Source of the DNA: Rhododendron vialii
Taxonomy: Eukaryota > Streptophyta > Magnoliopsida > Ericales > Ericaceae
Length of the DNA stretch: 64,000 nt
Reading direction: 5' to 3'
Assembly: GCF_030253575.1 (NCBI RefSeq)
Contig: NC_080566.1
Location: 10,363,501 to 10,427,500, forward strand
Shown here in pieces: positions 22,651-34,673 of this stretch (its first letter is position 1; the number at the start of each line of letters is the position of its first letter). The notes beneath the pieces were generated by a model. The model did no database searches. It saw only the letters and a program-made list of their open reading frames with translations, and was not told where the DNA came from. Position numbers and translations under genes: made by a program.

Positions 22651-23671
22651 GTGGTATCAGGGAAGTATAACCTGGATGAGAACACTTGGTTACCACAGAT
22701 GCCTAGCAGAGGTAGACCTTCAACAATTTGGAAAAACTTGTGTTCAGTGGGAAGCATTGGTGCAGATATCGAAGAATGCATAATTCATGACTTTGTTTTC
22801 AAGGTCAACTCAGGAAATAAGATCAAGTTCTGGAAACACAATTGGTTAGGTGATGAAACTCTTGAAGCTGTCTTCCCAAGACTTTATAGTATCTCTCTTC
22901 AAAAGAAAGCAATCATCGCTGATGTGGTGTGCAACCAAAATCCAAGTCAATAGAATTTACTATTTAGCAGGAGATTACGTGACTGGGAAGAGAATCAACA
23001 TGAAACGCTGAAGCAGCTCCTAAAGTGTAGTGCAACTTCAAGACTCAGTTGATGATTCTCTTCAATGGGCTTGGAGTAATGATTTGACTTTCACTGTGAA
23101 GTCAGCTTATTTAAAATGGGAAGGTCAAACATTTTTGGAAGACAAAGTATTGTCATCGATCTGGAAGAATATATGTCCTCCAAAATTAAAGTTGAGCTTT
23201 TCTCTTGAATGGTTGTTCAAGATTGCATTGCTTCAAAATCAGATTTAGTGAGGAGACGGATTCTTAATGAGGGTTCAGATTTGGGTCCATTTTGCAATTC
23301 TGCTAGTGAAACACCATCCCACTTACTTTTACATTGTCAATTTTCATGGCAAGTATGATCAAGAATAATGGACTGGTAGAAATTTCAATGGGTTAGCCCC
23401 CAAAACCTCAAATCCCTGTTTCAGCTCTAGGATCAAACCTCCTTCAGAAATTTGGAGAGGATATGCTGGTTGGCAAGCTTTTATGCAGTGCTCTGGACCT
23501 TATGGACATGCATAAATGAAGTTGTGTTCAGAAACAAAGTGTGGGGTCTAAAGGAGACCATTGATTTAGTACAGACAAGGATGGCTATCTAGGTGAAAAG
23601 GATATATGATGTCAAAGATTACTCTGTGGACGATTTCAAAAGGTGTTTGGATGGAATCAGATTGGTTAAAA
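22651..23671 (+). pseudogene. LINE ORF2 C-terminal remnant
   Basis: The frame is interrupted several times. Recognisable parts are the zf-RVT region and the final conserved segment before the stop at about 23673. The endonuclease and RT palm are absent because of 5' truncation. Confidence 0.7.
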
Positions 23672-24036
23672 TTTAAGTTTTCTAGTTTTCTGTCTTAGGG
23701 TGTCTTTCTGGTTTGTTTTTCCCCTAGTTTTTTCTTCTTTGGGTCTCTTTTTTCCCTTTTTTCGTTTTTCTTTTTGTCTCTGTTTATTGTATTTGGTTTC
23801 GGTGGGTTGTGATCTGTGTTTTTTTTCCCTTCTGGGTGAGTCTCTAGTCTGGCTTTAGTCTAGGTGGTTTCTTTTGTCAATCCTTTTCTGGGTCTCTTTG
23901 GGTTTTCTTTGTCCTTAGTCCAGGTGGGTTTTGAGTCTGTTGGGTCTTAGGTTTTTTCTTTGGAGGCGTATCATTGGTCTAAGTCCTGGTCTTTTTGCTC
24001 TTTGTGGGTCATTGGTCTACTTCTGTCTTGGGTGTT

Positions 24037-24943
24037 TACTCTTTTTATTTGCAACTGGGGAGGGCAAAGAGTATCTTTACCTTATCCGTGCTCTTATCTT
24101 TGGTGTCTGCTCTTTTCATCTCCAACTGTGGAGGGATAAGAGTGCTTTTACCTTATCCATGCTCTTATCAACTCCATTCTTTGGAGGGCTAAGAGGTTTT
24201 CTCAACATCAGTGGATTAATCTAGCTTTTACACTGATTTGAGTTTATACTGCAATCTCTTTCATAATGCTAGAATGGTGATACCTGCCTACTGCTGATGA
24301 TGATGTTCTGTTTCATTGTGGTTTTCATCCTTATATCGATCAACTCCTTCTATGGGAGGCTACGAGGTCAAGAGTTTTTTATTGGAACTGTCTATGTTTT
24401 TCCCAATTCTGTGCTTGCTGCTATGTTTTATTTGTAGAGACTATGTTTCTATTAAGTTGGTGTAGCTCTATGAAGGATCTGCTATGATTTCTCTCTTTTC
24501 AACTCCTAGCTTTGGGAGGGCTAAGAGAGATCGGGGATTGTTAATCCAATTGGAAAGTGCTGAATCAAGGTGATTCAGTTTGTTATGTTTATGCTGCTGC
24601 TGTTTTCACTTATGTTTGTCATCCTCATATCAACTCCCCCTTTGGGAGGGCTATGAGGTCAGGTGGTCAATCCAAAATCTCAGGATGTTTCAATTATGAT
24701 TTCAAATTGTTGGTGCTGTTTTCTAATTATCTGTTGGTGTGCTTCTTGTTTCCATTCTGGGAGATTATCTTTCTGTTATGGTGTCTAAGAGGTGATGATC
24801 TTTCTGTTATGGTGGCTAAGAGGTTTCCTATTTCCTCCTGTTACGGGAAGTCATCTCTAGTTTCTTGAGGTGTCATGCTCTATTCTAAAGGTGATTGCTA
24901 TGTTTCTCTCTTTTCAACTCCTATCTTTGGGAGGGCTAAGAGA
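24037..24943 (+). repeat. Array of seven related hairpins in the LINE 3' region
   Basis: Stem-loops at about 24037-24073, 24110-24142, 24162-24195, 24329-24367, 24491-24529, 24623-24658 and 24907-24943. Shared layout: outer stem, then CAACTCC, a 4-8-base loop, GGGAGGGC, closing stem. Outer stems change on both sides together: TACTCTTT with AAAGAGTA, CTCTTA with TAAGAG, CCTCATA with TATGAGG. That points to selection on RNA structure rather than sequence. Confidence 0.7.
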
Positions 24944-25337
24944 TGTCGGGGTCTGCATTTCTAGAAGAAAAGTGCTGAAAATGTCCTAAATTTGTTGCTT
25001 ATTGAAGTGAAAGCAAGAGCTCAAGGTGGATCAATGTTTTGTTTGAATTTGTGCTCCTATTGTCTTACTACTCTGGTGATGCTTTAGGATGTAGCAATAA
25101 TCTCTGCTTGTGCTGCTTGGAGGGTGTTCTAGCTATGATGGTTGGTTTATTTTTTGGTTTAGGATAGCTTTTGCCTCTTCTCTTCCAAATTCCAATACTC
25201 TATTGGAAGTCTTTTTTCTTTTTCCTATTCCATATATTAATATCATGGTTTAGGTTTTCTTTTTCTTTGATGTACCATTATCAAGTTTCTAATAATATAA
25301 TCTTGTTGCCGACAAAAAATAATAATAAAGGCCCTAG

Positions 25338-26255
25338 TTGTGAGAATGGCAAGTATTGACTGAGGTAATGTGTAATTCGAGTTGTCTTGACAATATTATA
25401 CGAGCTTACGAAAAGCGTTTCAATTATGTTATTCAATATTTAAATCGATTTCAAACGAGTCTTTAACGCGTTGAACATATTTTGAACTATTCGATTCGTT
25501 TATCGGTCCTAGTTTCGACGTTACAAGAACATGTACACCAATCTCGGTACACATGCAATTCCATTTTAAGTTACTTTAGCTATGCAAAACATGAAAGTTA
25601 CCATGCACCAGATTCGGTAAACACCTCAGTAGAATTGCTCTAGCTCTTGTACTTCGGTAACTCTAGCAAAGCCCTATTCACAAGCAACTCATTACTAATT
25701 TTTTTAGCTTTGGGGCCTAGTCTCTACCCTTTCTCTCTCTTCGTTTGCGTTAGTTCTAGACCGAAAAATACTACGGGTGTGCGGGACTCACTCTCGAAAC
25801 CCACACAAATGATTCAATCCGTTCAATAATTTTAAGAATTACTTTTGAGTGGTTTAGTTAAAAAAAATTAACTCAATCAAATAATCGTAAGTATTTTATC
25901 TAATCTTTACATTTTTTCATTCAGAATACAGAATCTTAAATTTTGATTGAATTTTGTGAAGGAAAAAAAGTTAGACAATTATGTACCCAATATCCCCTTG
26001 AGGTAAAGGAAAAGAGAAGAGAGAGTATTATTCACGGAGGGTTCCGCGAATAAGGTTTTACGGAGCCAATCGAGCGTGTCGAAAAGTTTTTTGGACAGTC
26101 TGAATTTTAAAAAAATTTGTCTAGGAAAAAGTTTGCGGGGTTAACTCTTTTCCGAAAAAAAAAATTTTAAAATTCACACCATTAATTACAGAGACGGACG
26201 AATAAGATCGGACGACTTCATAAATAACCCAATTTACAACAGCTCTGTAAATAAA
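25338..26255. other. Intergenic DNA without recognised content
   Basis: No conserved reading frame. The 26030-26230 stretch has GGAGCC/GGACGG-type motifs like the 22.2-kb repeat. Confidence 0.45.
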
Positions 26256-27020
26256 GTCGATCGAGAGAGAGAGAGAGAGTTATGCAGAGAAAACAGTCTG
26301 GTTCTGAGTCCTATAATAATTCATAGTGTTCCATTGCCTGCTACTGTGCCACCCCTGTCCCCTTATAATTACTCCTATCCAATCTGACCTGATCTGATCT
26401 GATCTGATGTACAGAGGTAGAAAAAAGAGAAACCCAAATTGCCAGCCAGCTAACTAAGCAAATGGTTTTCTTCTTCAAATATGTCATCATTAATCTTACA
26501 CAAAGTTGATGATTTTTTCTCTGCTTTAATGCTTGCGCGTGGCAGGCATGGTTTTTCTCAGGTCTTGATTTGGAAATCTGTCAATTCTACTACTACAGTA
26601 AAACTTTCTTTCGAGTTTGGAGTATCATGACCTTCCAATTCCATTTCCTTTTTTGTTTGTGGGTTCAACGTAAATTCCTCTTCCAGTACGTACATATAGA
26701 TTTCATGGTTTTTTTTTTCTTACCGCTATGATGCATCCGCTAAGCGAAAAATAAAACAAATCACAAGCAAAAGAGAAAAACTTGCGTCTAATATCCAGAC
26801 ATGAGTTTCACTCTATTCACGTACTGCAAAGTAGCCGTAAATTTCATGTTTATTCAATGGAATTATGTAGAAGATCGACCACCTTAAATTCAAATCAAAT
26901 GAGTACATAACCGGTCGACACGATCTCTCTCTCACCGAGCTGTCGTATAATGACAGTGTTGGCATTCCGACCTAGCTACCACAACGGATTAATAACCCAT
27001 AAAGAAAGTTAATATTATTG
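26256..27020. other. Intergenic DNA with short GA and CTGAT repeats
   Basis: A (GA)n run near 26262-26279 and four GATCT/CTGAT units near 26388-26409. No supported gene. Confidence 0.5.
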
Positions 27021-27496
27021 ATTAATAATGACGGAGAGGGTAAATTAAAGAATTTTTTTTTTTCCATTTCTTTTCGTAAGTATTCACAACACCTCTGAGG
27101 GCCACTTTATTGTTTCTATCTATAACTATACAATTTTTTAGTATAATTCCACAACTTTGTTAACTTATTAGATCTCCACATGTACAAATCGTCACAATAT
27201 TCTTAAGTACTACCATCTTTAGTGGACTCCAGCAAATTTGGTCGGTAGCGTTTCGTATACGTACTTTAAGTTTATTTTTTATTAGCGTTGTCTGTTTCAT
27301 CCATCAGCGTCGGTCTTCATCCTAATTTGTATATCTCAGTTGTGTCAATCTACTAGGTCATCAATGTCGGATTTTCATTACTGCTGATGGAGATTTATCA
27401 CAACTTTCTTATAAGCTATTAAGTCATCACCCTCAAGTTAAATATTATGAGTCACAATCCTATTGTGAGTATAAGGTAACTTTACATATGAAGCTA
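27021..27496. repeat. 476-bp duplicated block, copy 1
   Basis: Matches 28183-29262 along its whole length once the MITE inside that copy is removed. Shared landmarks are ATTAATAATGACGGAGAG, GAGGGCCACT, ATGTACAAATCGTCAC, TTAGCGTTGTCTGTTT and the final AAGCTA. Confidence 0.85.
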
Positions 27497-27598
27497 GAAG
27501 TAAAACACGTGCTATTGAAGAAAAATTCTTGAAGTAAAATGGTACGTGTGCAATTTCGATCAAGAATTTGAAAAGAGTTTTGTACAAAGAGTGCTGCT

Positions 27599-27973
27599 AC
27601 AGGGACCGACGGGTCTGGCACCGAAATCGTACCAACGGCCACGCCGGGCCATCTCCAGCCACCGAACGGCCGATCCGAGCCGTCCAAAAAAAATTTTTTA
27701 AAAAATTCAAGTGGGCTCACGTGAAAATCAATAGCATCCGACTTGTTTAGATGCTCGATCCAAACATCCCATTTTTTTCATATATACATATATATACGAA
27801 AATAGAGTGTTTGGATCAACCAACCTACACATATCGGATGCCGTTGATTCCCGCATAAGCCCCCTCATTTTTTTTTATAGAATTTTTAGATGACTCGGAT
27901 CGGTTGTCCGGTGATCGGAGACGGCCCGGCGCCGCCTTCGGTACGATTTCGGTGCCGAACCCGTCGGTCCCTA
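27599..27973. mobile_element. Foldback MITE with AGGGACCGACGGGT ends
   Basis: Inverted ends AGGGACCGACGGGTYSGGC and ACCGAAATCGTACC are followed by inner arms with GATCCGAGCCGTCC. It lies between the two copies of the duplicated block. It is the full-length relative of the fragment at 8901. Flanking target duplication is not evident. Confidence 0.8.
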
Positions 27974-28182
27974 TGGGTTTTCTGTTTGTACAAGGGAAAA
28001 ATATAAGGAGATAAATGTCACTATGTCAGTCTGCTCGTGCTAAACTCCAATCATTTTTAAATTAATAAATCAACGACATAGTTATAGATTAAATCGAATT
28101 TGTCCTTACAATCTCATGTATTATTATTTACTAATGAGGGAGGGAGTAATATTATTTAATATTCCAATCTTATGTAATAACA

Positions 28183-29262
28183 TTAATAATGACGGAGAGA
28201 GAGTAAATTAAAGAGAGGTATTTTTTTTTCATTTTTTGTGTGTATTTATTCAAAACATCTTCGAGGGCCACTAATTATTTCTATAACAATAAAATTTTAT
28301 ATATAAGTACACAAATTCGCTAACATATAAGATCTCCGCATGTACAAATCGTCACTATTCTTAGGGGGTGTTTGGCAACTCAATTTTTGCATTTTTGGAT
28401 TCTCATTTTCTCATTTTGAGTGTTTGGCAACTCATTATGAGAATGGATTATGGGAGAATAGATTTTTGGTTTTTGAGTTTAGAAGCAAAAATCGAGAATC
28501 TGGGTTTGAGGAGTTTTTCACATTTTGGCTTTTCCCATTTTGTCACAATTATCAAAATACCCACATTCCTCCCTTCATTTTACCAATTTTGCCCCTCCCT
28601 CCTCTTATCCACTTTTTCCATCTGTTCACCACATCACCAGGTGGCAACGTGGATACCCAGTGAGAGTGAGAGAGAGAGAGAGAGAGAGCAAGCTTCAATA
28701 ATATTGAATAATAAATTAAAAAACGCAAGTGGCATTACACCTGTTATAAGAAAATAATAAAGACAAAGGGTAATATGGTAAAAATGCAACCCACAATTCA
28801 TTTTCAATCATCATCTACCAAATACTACTACAATTTTAAAATACATTCTGCACAAATCCACCAAACACTCTACCATACCCAAAATACATTCTGACCATAA
28901 TCCAAAAAACCAAAAAGTCAAAAAGCTAAAAATGAAAAGCTAAAAAGTAGGCTCCCAACATCCCCTTAGTTATTACCATCTTTACTTGACTCCATCAAAT
29001 TCGCCCAATAGCTCTTGTTTACTTTAATTTTATTTTTGTATTAGCGTTGTCTGTTTTCTCCATCAACGTCGGTCTTCGTCTTATTTGTATATCATAATTG
29101 TGTCAATCTATTAGATCATCTATGTCGGATTTCATCATTGTTGATTAAGATTTATCACATTTCTTCTAAGCTACTATTAAGATATTTCTCAATCGAGACC
29201 AACAAGTTAAATACTGTGAGTTGCAATTCTATTATACAATGTGAGTTTACGTATTAAGCTAC
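28183..29262. repeat. 476-bp duplicated block, copy 2 (split by a MITE)
   Basis: Homologous to 27021-27496. A 602-bp MITE plus its TTA duplication sits at 28364-28968; without it the copy is 475 bp. Confidence 0.85.
28364..28965. mobile_element. Harbinger-like MITE with TTA target duplication
   Basis: Starts GGGGGTGTTTGGCAAC and ends CCCAACATCCCC, with TTA on both sides (28361-28363 and 28966-28968). It carries a short GA repeat at 28668-28688. No transposase. Confidence 0.8.
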
Positions 29263-29910
29263 CTATGATAGTCCCATATGGTCGTAGCTCATTATGGATC
29301 AACTCCTCTCAATCCATCCAAAACTTCATTTAATGGATTTAGTCCAAGTCCACAACCATGATTTTAATCGTTTATTCATAGAACTCTTCAAAAATGTGTT
29401 TTTTTTTTCAATTAATGTAATAAAATTTTGAAATCTTTGTAAATAAGTTGTATTTTAATGCATAAAATAAAAATGCAAATGGTAATTTAATTTTGGTCCC
29501 CCTTTGTCCTAACTTTTTGGCACGGTCTTTTTATTTTTAATTTACTAGATTTGGATCAATTTTTTACATCTACTCGTTCGTGTTGATGAAAAGAATATAT
29601 AAATAAAGAGTATAAAGATAGACAACAAAATTGAAAACAAAATCATATAATTCAAAGAAAATACTAAAAAAATTCAATTTACGCAGACGATGCGATCTAT
29701 AAATTTGACCTAAATGTTAATTATACGAGCTTAGAGAAATTACCAAAAAACCAAGCTAAAATTCGCCAAAAAATTAGGCCAATGGGCCTTACCATATCTG
29801 AATTTGGTGATCTTGAGGGCAGGGTAGTAGCAAACCAAACAAAAACCATAGCTTAGAAACGGTACATACCTCTCCCACGTGAGCTTTCAGATACGGGTAG
29901 GGGTTAGGGT
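29263..29910. other. Intergenic DNA without recognised content
   Basis: AT-rich, no supported feature. Confidence 0.5.
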
Positions 29911-30150
29911 GGTGGGCCACCGAATCCGGGAGCTGTACGGTAGTGCACCCTCCGTATTACATCGTGTAGTTCGTGTGGCAGATATAACGGTCCATTTTGG
30001 TAATGAACGATTCGAATTTTCATCCGAACAGTTAACAATTAAATTTGTAGAAGTTCAAAATAAATTTGAGGCATTCGTGTCGAAATGAACGGCCGTATCG
30101 ACTGCATTACACGGTATAGTGCATTAGCAACCCACAGTCCGTGGGCCACC
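29911..30150. mobile_element. Probable MITE with GGTGGGCCAC ends
   Basis: Arms from GGTGGGCCAC at 29911 and GTGGGCCACC at 30150 are inverted over about 50 bp with gaps, including TAGTGCAC/TAGTGCAT and TTACATCG/TGCATTACAC. Family not assigned. Confidence 0.5.
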
Positions 30151-30420
30151 AGCGTACGAGCCATTGACGTTCATAAATTGTATGTACACATTGTACGTAT
30201 AGGCCCTTTCAAAAAAATTGTACGTATAGGCTCTATGTTTGTCAGGCTTGCCACGTGCCATTATGTCTGTCGCCGAAAAGATTCCAAAGCAGATAGCGTG
30301 TCAGACTTCCATTGGCCGATGGCAGACCAAGGAAAACTGTGCCCGAGTCTCGGACGCTTATCTGTCAAACGGCCCGGCCTCGGAACCGTCACTCTCAAGC
30401 GCTTTCTGCTTGCTTCGTTA

Positions 30421-30839
30421 ATGCTTTGTTTGGCTATATCTTGATTAAGAAAATACTCGGGAGAGAATTTAGATTAAAAAATTGAATGACTTATTTTTTT
30501 ATTTTTATTTAATTTTTTTTGTATTTATTTGTTATGTGTCAAATTTTTGTAACTTATTGATTCATTTCGACGAGAGGAATCAGAAAAATAAAAAAATTTG
30601 ATCGAAACTCATAATTTTTTGAATAAAGACAAAAATAAGTAAATAAGGTAGCTTTTTTTACTAATTCTTATCTTTTTGAAAAAAATTATGAGTTCGATCA
30701 AAATTTTTTACTTTTCAGATTCCTCTCGCCGAGATGAATCAATAAGTCACAAAAGTTTGATGCAAAACTAATAAATGCAATTTTTTTTAAATAAAGACAA
30801 AAAAAAGTAATTGTTCCACTTTTAAAGCCAAATGAGGCC
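30421..30839. mobile_element. Foldback MITE flanked by TTA
   Basis: Outer ends TTTGTTTGGCT and AGCCAAATGAGGCC, with TTA on both sides (30418-30420, 30840-30842). Inner arms 30536-30765 pair over about 100 bp (TTATTGATTCATTTCGACGA with its inverse). A Harbinger-like origin is inferred from the TTA. Confidence 0.65.
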
Positions 30840-30842
30840 TTA

Positions 30843-32354
30843 AAAATACTACTAAACTTTAGCAATTCAACCCGCCCCGGGAGGGTTTTTGATAGTACTT
30901 TTGAGTATATGTTGCGGCTATTGAGTTGGGGTCGGGGAAGAATTTAAAAAACCCAATTAGGTTTCATTCTGGTCGGATCAGGTTTGGGTAGGAATTATCT
31001 CGCCCCGATACCCGTCCCAAAAATAGTTTATTAAAAAAATTATTTTTATAGGTTTGTGTATTTTTTCATCTTTAGTTAATTTTTTTAATATTTTAACAAA
31101 CTCTTTTACTTTTTAAATAGAGGTACATTATGCACATAAAAAAAGTAAAATAAATAAGTTGAAAATATGATTAAAAAAAACACTAAAGACGAAAAAACAC
31201 AGATGATGAAATCGTCAAAAATATTGAAAAAAATATTTATGACAGGAGAACCAAGCAAATGCGAAGTTTTGTAAATTTACCCAAACAACTAAAATATCAC
31301 ATAGGAGGAGTATTAATCATTTCTTCCATTTTGCTTTTCCTTTTAGATGGTAGATTTTGATTACGTTTAATAGTTATTTTGTGAACTTATGTTATTTGTG
31401 CTCATTTTTTAGAGTTTAGAACATATTTTCTTCGTATGTAACAAAATAAAAAAAGAGCAGGTCGGATAAACTCGGTAGCTGAATTGGGGTGGGTGGGAGT
31501 AACCATACATTACCTGTCAGGATTCAAGACGTTGGGGCCAAAATTCAGGTCGAGTGCAAAACCCGTCCCGTTGCCATTCCTAATCATCTTCGCCGTTTTT
31601 TATCTATCCATAACTTCGGTTTTTATTTTGGTACTCCTTATTCCATTAATGCACTACACAATTTGATTGCTACGCTTAAAATCACACACGTTATAATTTT
31701 CAATGCACCCTGAAAACGACAATTTTGAAGTGTGTTTATTTATAAATAAGTGGGGTGCAAAAAAAAATTTCCTTCTCAATTCTTTTAGTTTTAGTTAGAA
31801 AGTCATTTAAAAACAACTACGACACCTAAAAAATTTGTTTCCAAAAGGCCAAAAATCATTAGTATTTTAATCATCTTAAACAATTTTGTTCGCAAAATAC
31901 AAAAGATATATCTGGAATTTTCAGACATTCAAATTGAGGCCTGTGCGGAGACCTGTTTTTAGTTTACTATTATTTTTGTAGGAATTTTGCCGTTATCAAC
32001 CCTTCTTTACAAGCTAGAGAAATCCACAACGTAAGAGTTTAGACCATATCTAAAACAAAAGGAACGATGAAACAATATTGTAAACAAAAATGGAAATGCT
32101 AAAACTAGTCCCCTTGTCGTTAAGATTTAAAAAGTAATATACTAAAACGTGTGAAAAGTGCATTGGAACTTGTATTTTTTTCTATCTTTTTCTTAGCTTC
32201 ACCCCAAAAAATTATTCATATTTAATTTGTGGCTAACAATTTTTTCAACTTAAGGCTTTTTTTTATTTACCTTTTCTCCTTTTTTCTTGTGTTACCAAAC
32301 GCAATATTCATGTATTTATCCACAGTATTATACCCTCCATCACAAATTTTAGTT
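30843..32354. other. Intergenic DNA without recognised content
   Basis: AT-rich. Short frames around 31484-31713 show no conserved motif. Confidence 0.5.
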
Positions 32355-33030
32355 CTTTTTTTTTTTTTTTTTTCCAAAAGTGAGAAGATTGTATTGAACG
32401 TCCAGCGGCACTTACAAAACGAAGATCATTACAAAGAATTTGGACAAAACCAAACTAATCGACTAACAAATACAAATGAGTAAATCACAAGGCAATTAAT
32501 GTCTTTTATCCTAACTCATGTATGACCTGACGCAACAACGATACTTTTAAATTGCCTAATATATAATTAGGAGTCTTAAACGAGAAAAAATGCAAAGTTA
32601 AGGATAAAAGACACCAAATACCCACATGATCAGATGCACTCCAACCAAGGATGAGCACACCAAGGAATTCCCAAGAACTACAGATCTGCCAAGCTGCCAC
32701 GAGTTGTCTCGCCAAAGACATCGTGTAGGGATAGAACATTAAAGCACATATATTGTTGTGAAGCAACCACGATTGAGAGAACCCAATCTATAGAAAAAAT
32801 TCGACCCAAGAAGAAACTAACTCTTGTAAAACGAGAGACAAAACTCTCACAGATCAGACGACAAGTTATTAATCTGAAGAGAAGAAAGAAAAAAAGGAAA
32901 AAAACAAAAAAATGGAGTCGGAATAGTACTATGCCCTTTCCCTCCCGCCGCTGCACACGGGTATGAAACCCACGGGGGGAGGGAAAGGGAGAAGAGGAGT
33001 TGTGGTGGTTAGGATTGAGAGAGAGGGATA
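32355..33030 (-). mobile_element. Short non-LTR retrotransposon-like insertion
   Basis: On the minus strand it ends in an A19 tail (plus-strand T run at 32355-32373), preceded by a LINE-like 3' region with TTGTATTTGTTAGTCGATTAG and TTCTTTGTAATGATCTTCG. The 5' side is CT-rich. No RT is present. An internally deleted LINE, a SINE-like unit or a processed pseudogene would all fit. Confidence 0.4.
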
Positions 33031-33690
33031 GAGAAATAGGGTCGGCTATTCCTCTGCCGTTTCGCTTTCTTTTTAAACATTTTTTTTCAAAAAAAATGTA
33101 ATTTCGAAAATGAAAAATAATTTTCTAATTTTTTTTGCATTGTTTAAAAGATCTCAATGAGATCTACAAACAAGATCTATATTGATAAAAAAATTATTTG
33201 CGTAAACATATGATTTTTGAGCTTGAAATTACCTTCCTTTTCTAAAAATTCTTTTTTTTAAAAACTGGAACACTAACTTTCCCAAATTTTAGTTCACTAC
33301 AACGAAAGTCTTGTAATTTTTTAATAAAATCATACCGTCGTGCATAATTTTAAAAATATTTTTATGGTATAATGCATTTTGTTTCTAACGTGTAAACAGT
33401 TGGATAATTTATGTAGGACCCAGGAAGGGATCCAAAATGGCCGAAATTGGACTGCTCAATCCAAATTTTGGACTAAAAATGATCCTAATTATTTTTTTTT
33501 TAAAGATGGATGTGTTCTAATTGCGTGGCCTCCAATATGTAGGAAATTACGAAATAAATTTTTTATCTAAAACTTTAGACAACTTTCTGTAACAAACTAA
33601 AATTTTATAGTAAAACGGAGGGAAAGAAAAAAAATAGTTTCCCAAAGTGTAACAATGGGGAGTACCGCAAAACTAGGGTGAGAATTTCCA
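33031..33690. other. Intergenic DNA without recognised content
   Basis: AT-rich, no supported feature. Confidence 0.5.
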
Positions 33691-33696
33691 ACCCAA

Positions 33697-34036
33697 TATG
33701 AACTTGACACAAAGTTAGCGAATTAGGGTAAACAATTTTTGATACAGAATACGCCACGCCACGATAACACGAAAAATTAAACAAGTCAGGTTAGGGTTGC
33801 GAGAATTCTGACAGAAATTAAAGACAACACGACGCAACGCGGGGTTGGAATTTTTAAAAAGACACGATAACACGGCACGAACCGGATACGAAGTTAGCAA
33901 ATTAGAATCGGCTATTTCTGATAAGAAACACGAATATGACACAACATGAAAACACAAAAAACTAAAAAAATTGGCTTAGAGTTGAAAGGACTCTGATAGA
34001 AACACAAGATGATACGAAACGAACGCGACGCGATGC
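33697..34036. repeat. Two diverged tandem units of about 180 bp
   Basis: Units start near 33697 and 33876 and share TACGAAGTTAGCAAATTAG-type starts, GATAACACGAAAA, TCTGATAGAAA and GACGCRACGCG ends. Similarity is partial. Possibly the ends of an old hAT-like element. Confidence 0.45.
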
Positions 34037-34039
34037 CAG

Positions 34040-34551
34040 CTCTTATGCAATCCTACGAACAACCGGATTGGAAAAACCCAACCCAATCAAAGCTTGTAAC
34101 CAGGGTTAGGCATATTTAAGTATAAATCTTTAACCACGGTGATGTTAAAAAAGTCACCGGCAAAAGCGGAAGTCTTCCGGCATTGGGTCCCCATGTCGTG
34201 GCACAGCCCCGCAAATTCTGTGGCTCTAAAGTAAGCAACTTTCGTTAAAAAAGCATTTTCTTAACTTTTACTACTGCTAATCTTTCCAATTAATTACTAT
34301 TTTTTCACATCTCAACATAATCACATGCACATGCCCTCATGCATACATAGAAGAACCATCGCGACCGTTGATCTACGATCGTGGGGCGGGGAAGGGGGTT
34401 ACCGATGAGGTGGAGGTGACGTAGGGGTGATGCGAGGGGAGACCATGGACTCATGGGGCATGGGACATGGATGGTGTTGATTTTGGGTGAGGCAAAGCGT
34501 GCAAACTCAAGTGGCAGTTAATGATGATTGTGAGACCGAAGGTAATATAAT

Positions 34552-34582
<31 letters not shown>

Positions 34583-34670
34583 GAGGAGGAGGAGAAGAGA
34601 GATATTTCTTTGCCCAAACCTTTTTGAGATTTTCTCAAATTTTTGGTTATTTTCTGTTAATTTTAAAGTA
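34040..34670. other. Intergenic DNA with a GA microsatellite
   Basis: (GA)n at about 34556-34581. Nothing else recognised. Confidence 0.5.
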
Positions 34671-34673
34671 TTA

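Larger units (their letters stand above)
22633..25330 (+). mobile_element. 5'-truncated L1-like LINE
   Basis: The coding remnant runs from 22635 to about 23670 with an RT C-terminal zinc-finger region (zf-RVT type: IWKNLCSVGS, SGNKIKFWKHNWLGD, SAYLKWEG, FxxICPPKLK). It is broken by stops near 22951, 23028 and 23246. The frame ends with a LINE-type QTRMAIxVKRIYDVKDYSV segment. A long 3' region follows and closes with an A-rich AAAAAATAATAATAAA tail. CCCTAG at 22628-22633 and 25332-25337 may be the target duplication. Confidence 0.75.

Noticed and set aside
26462..26514. Short frame starting MVFFFKYV after a GA-rich leader
   Set aside because: Stops after 15 codons; no donor site, homologous exon or conserved motif follows.
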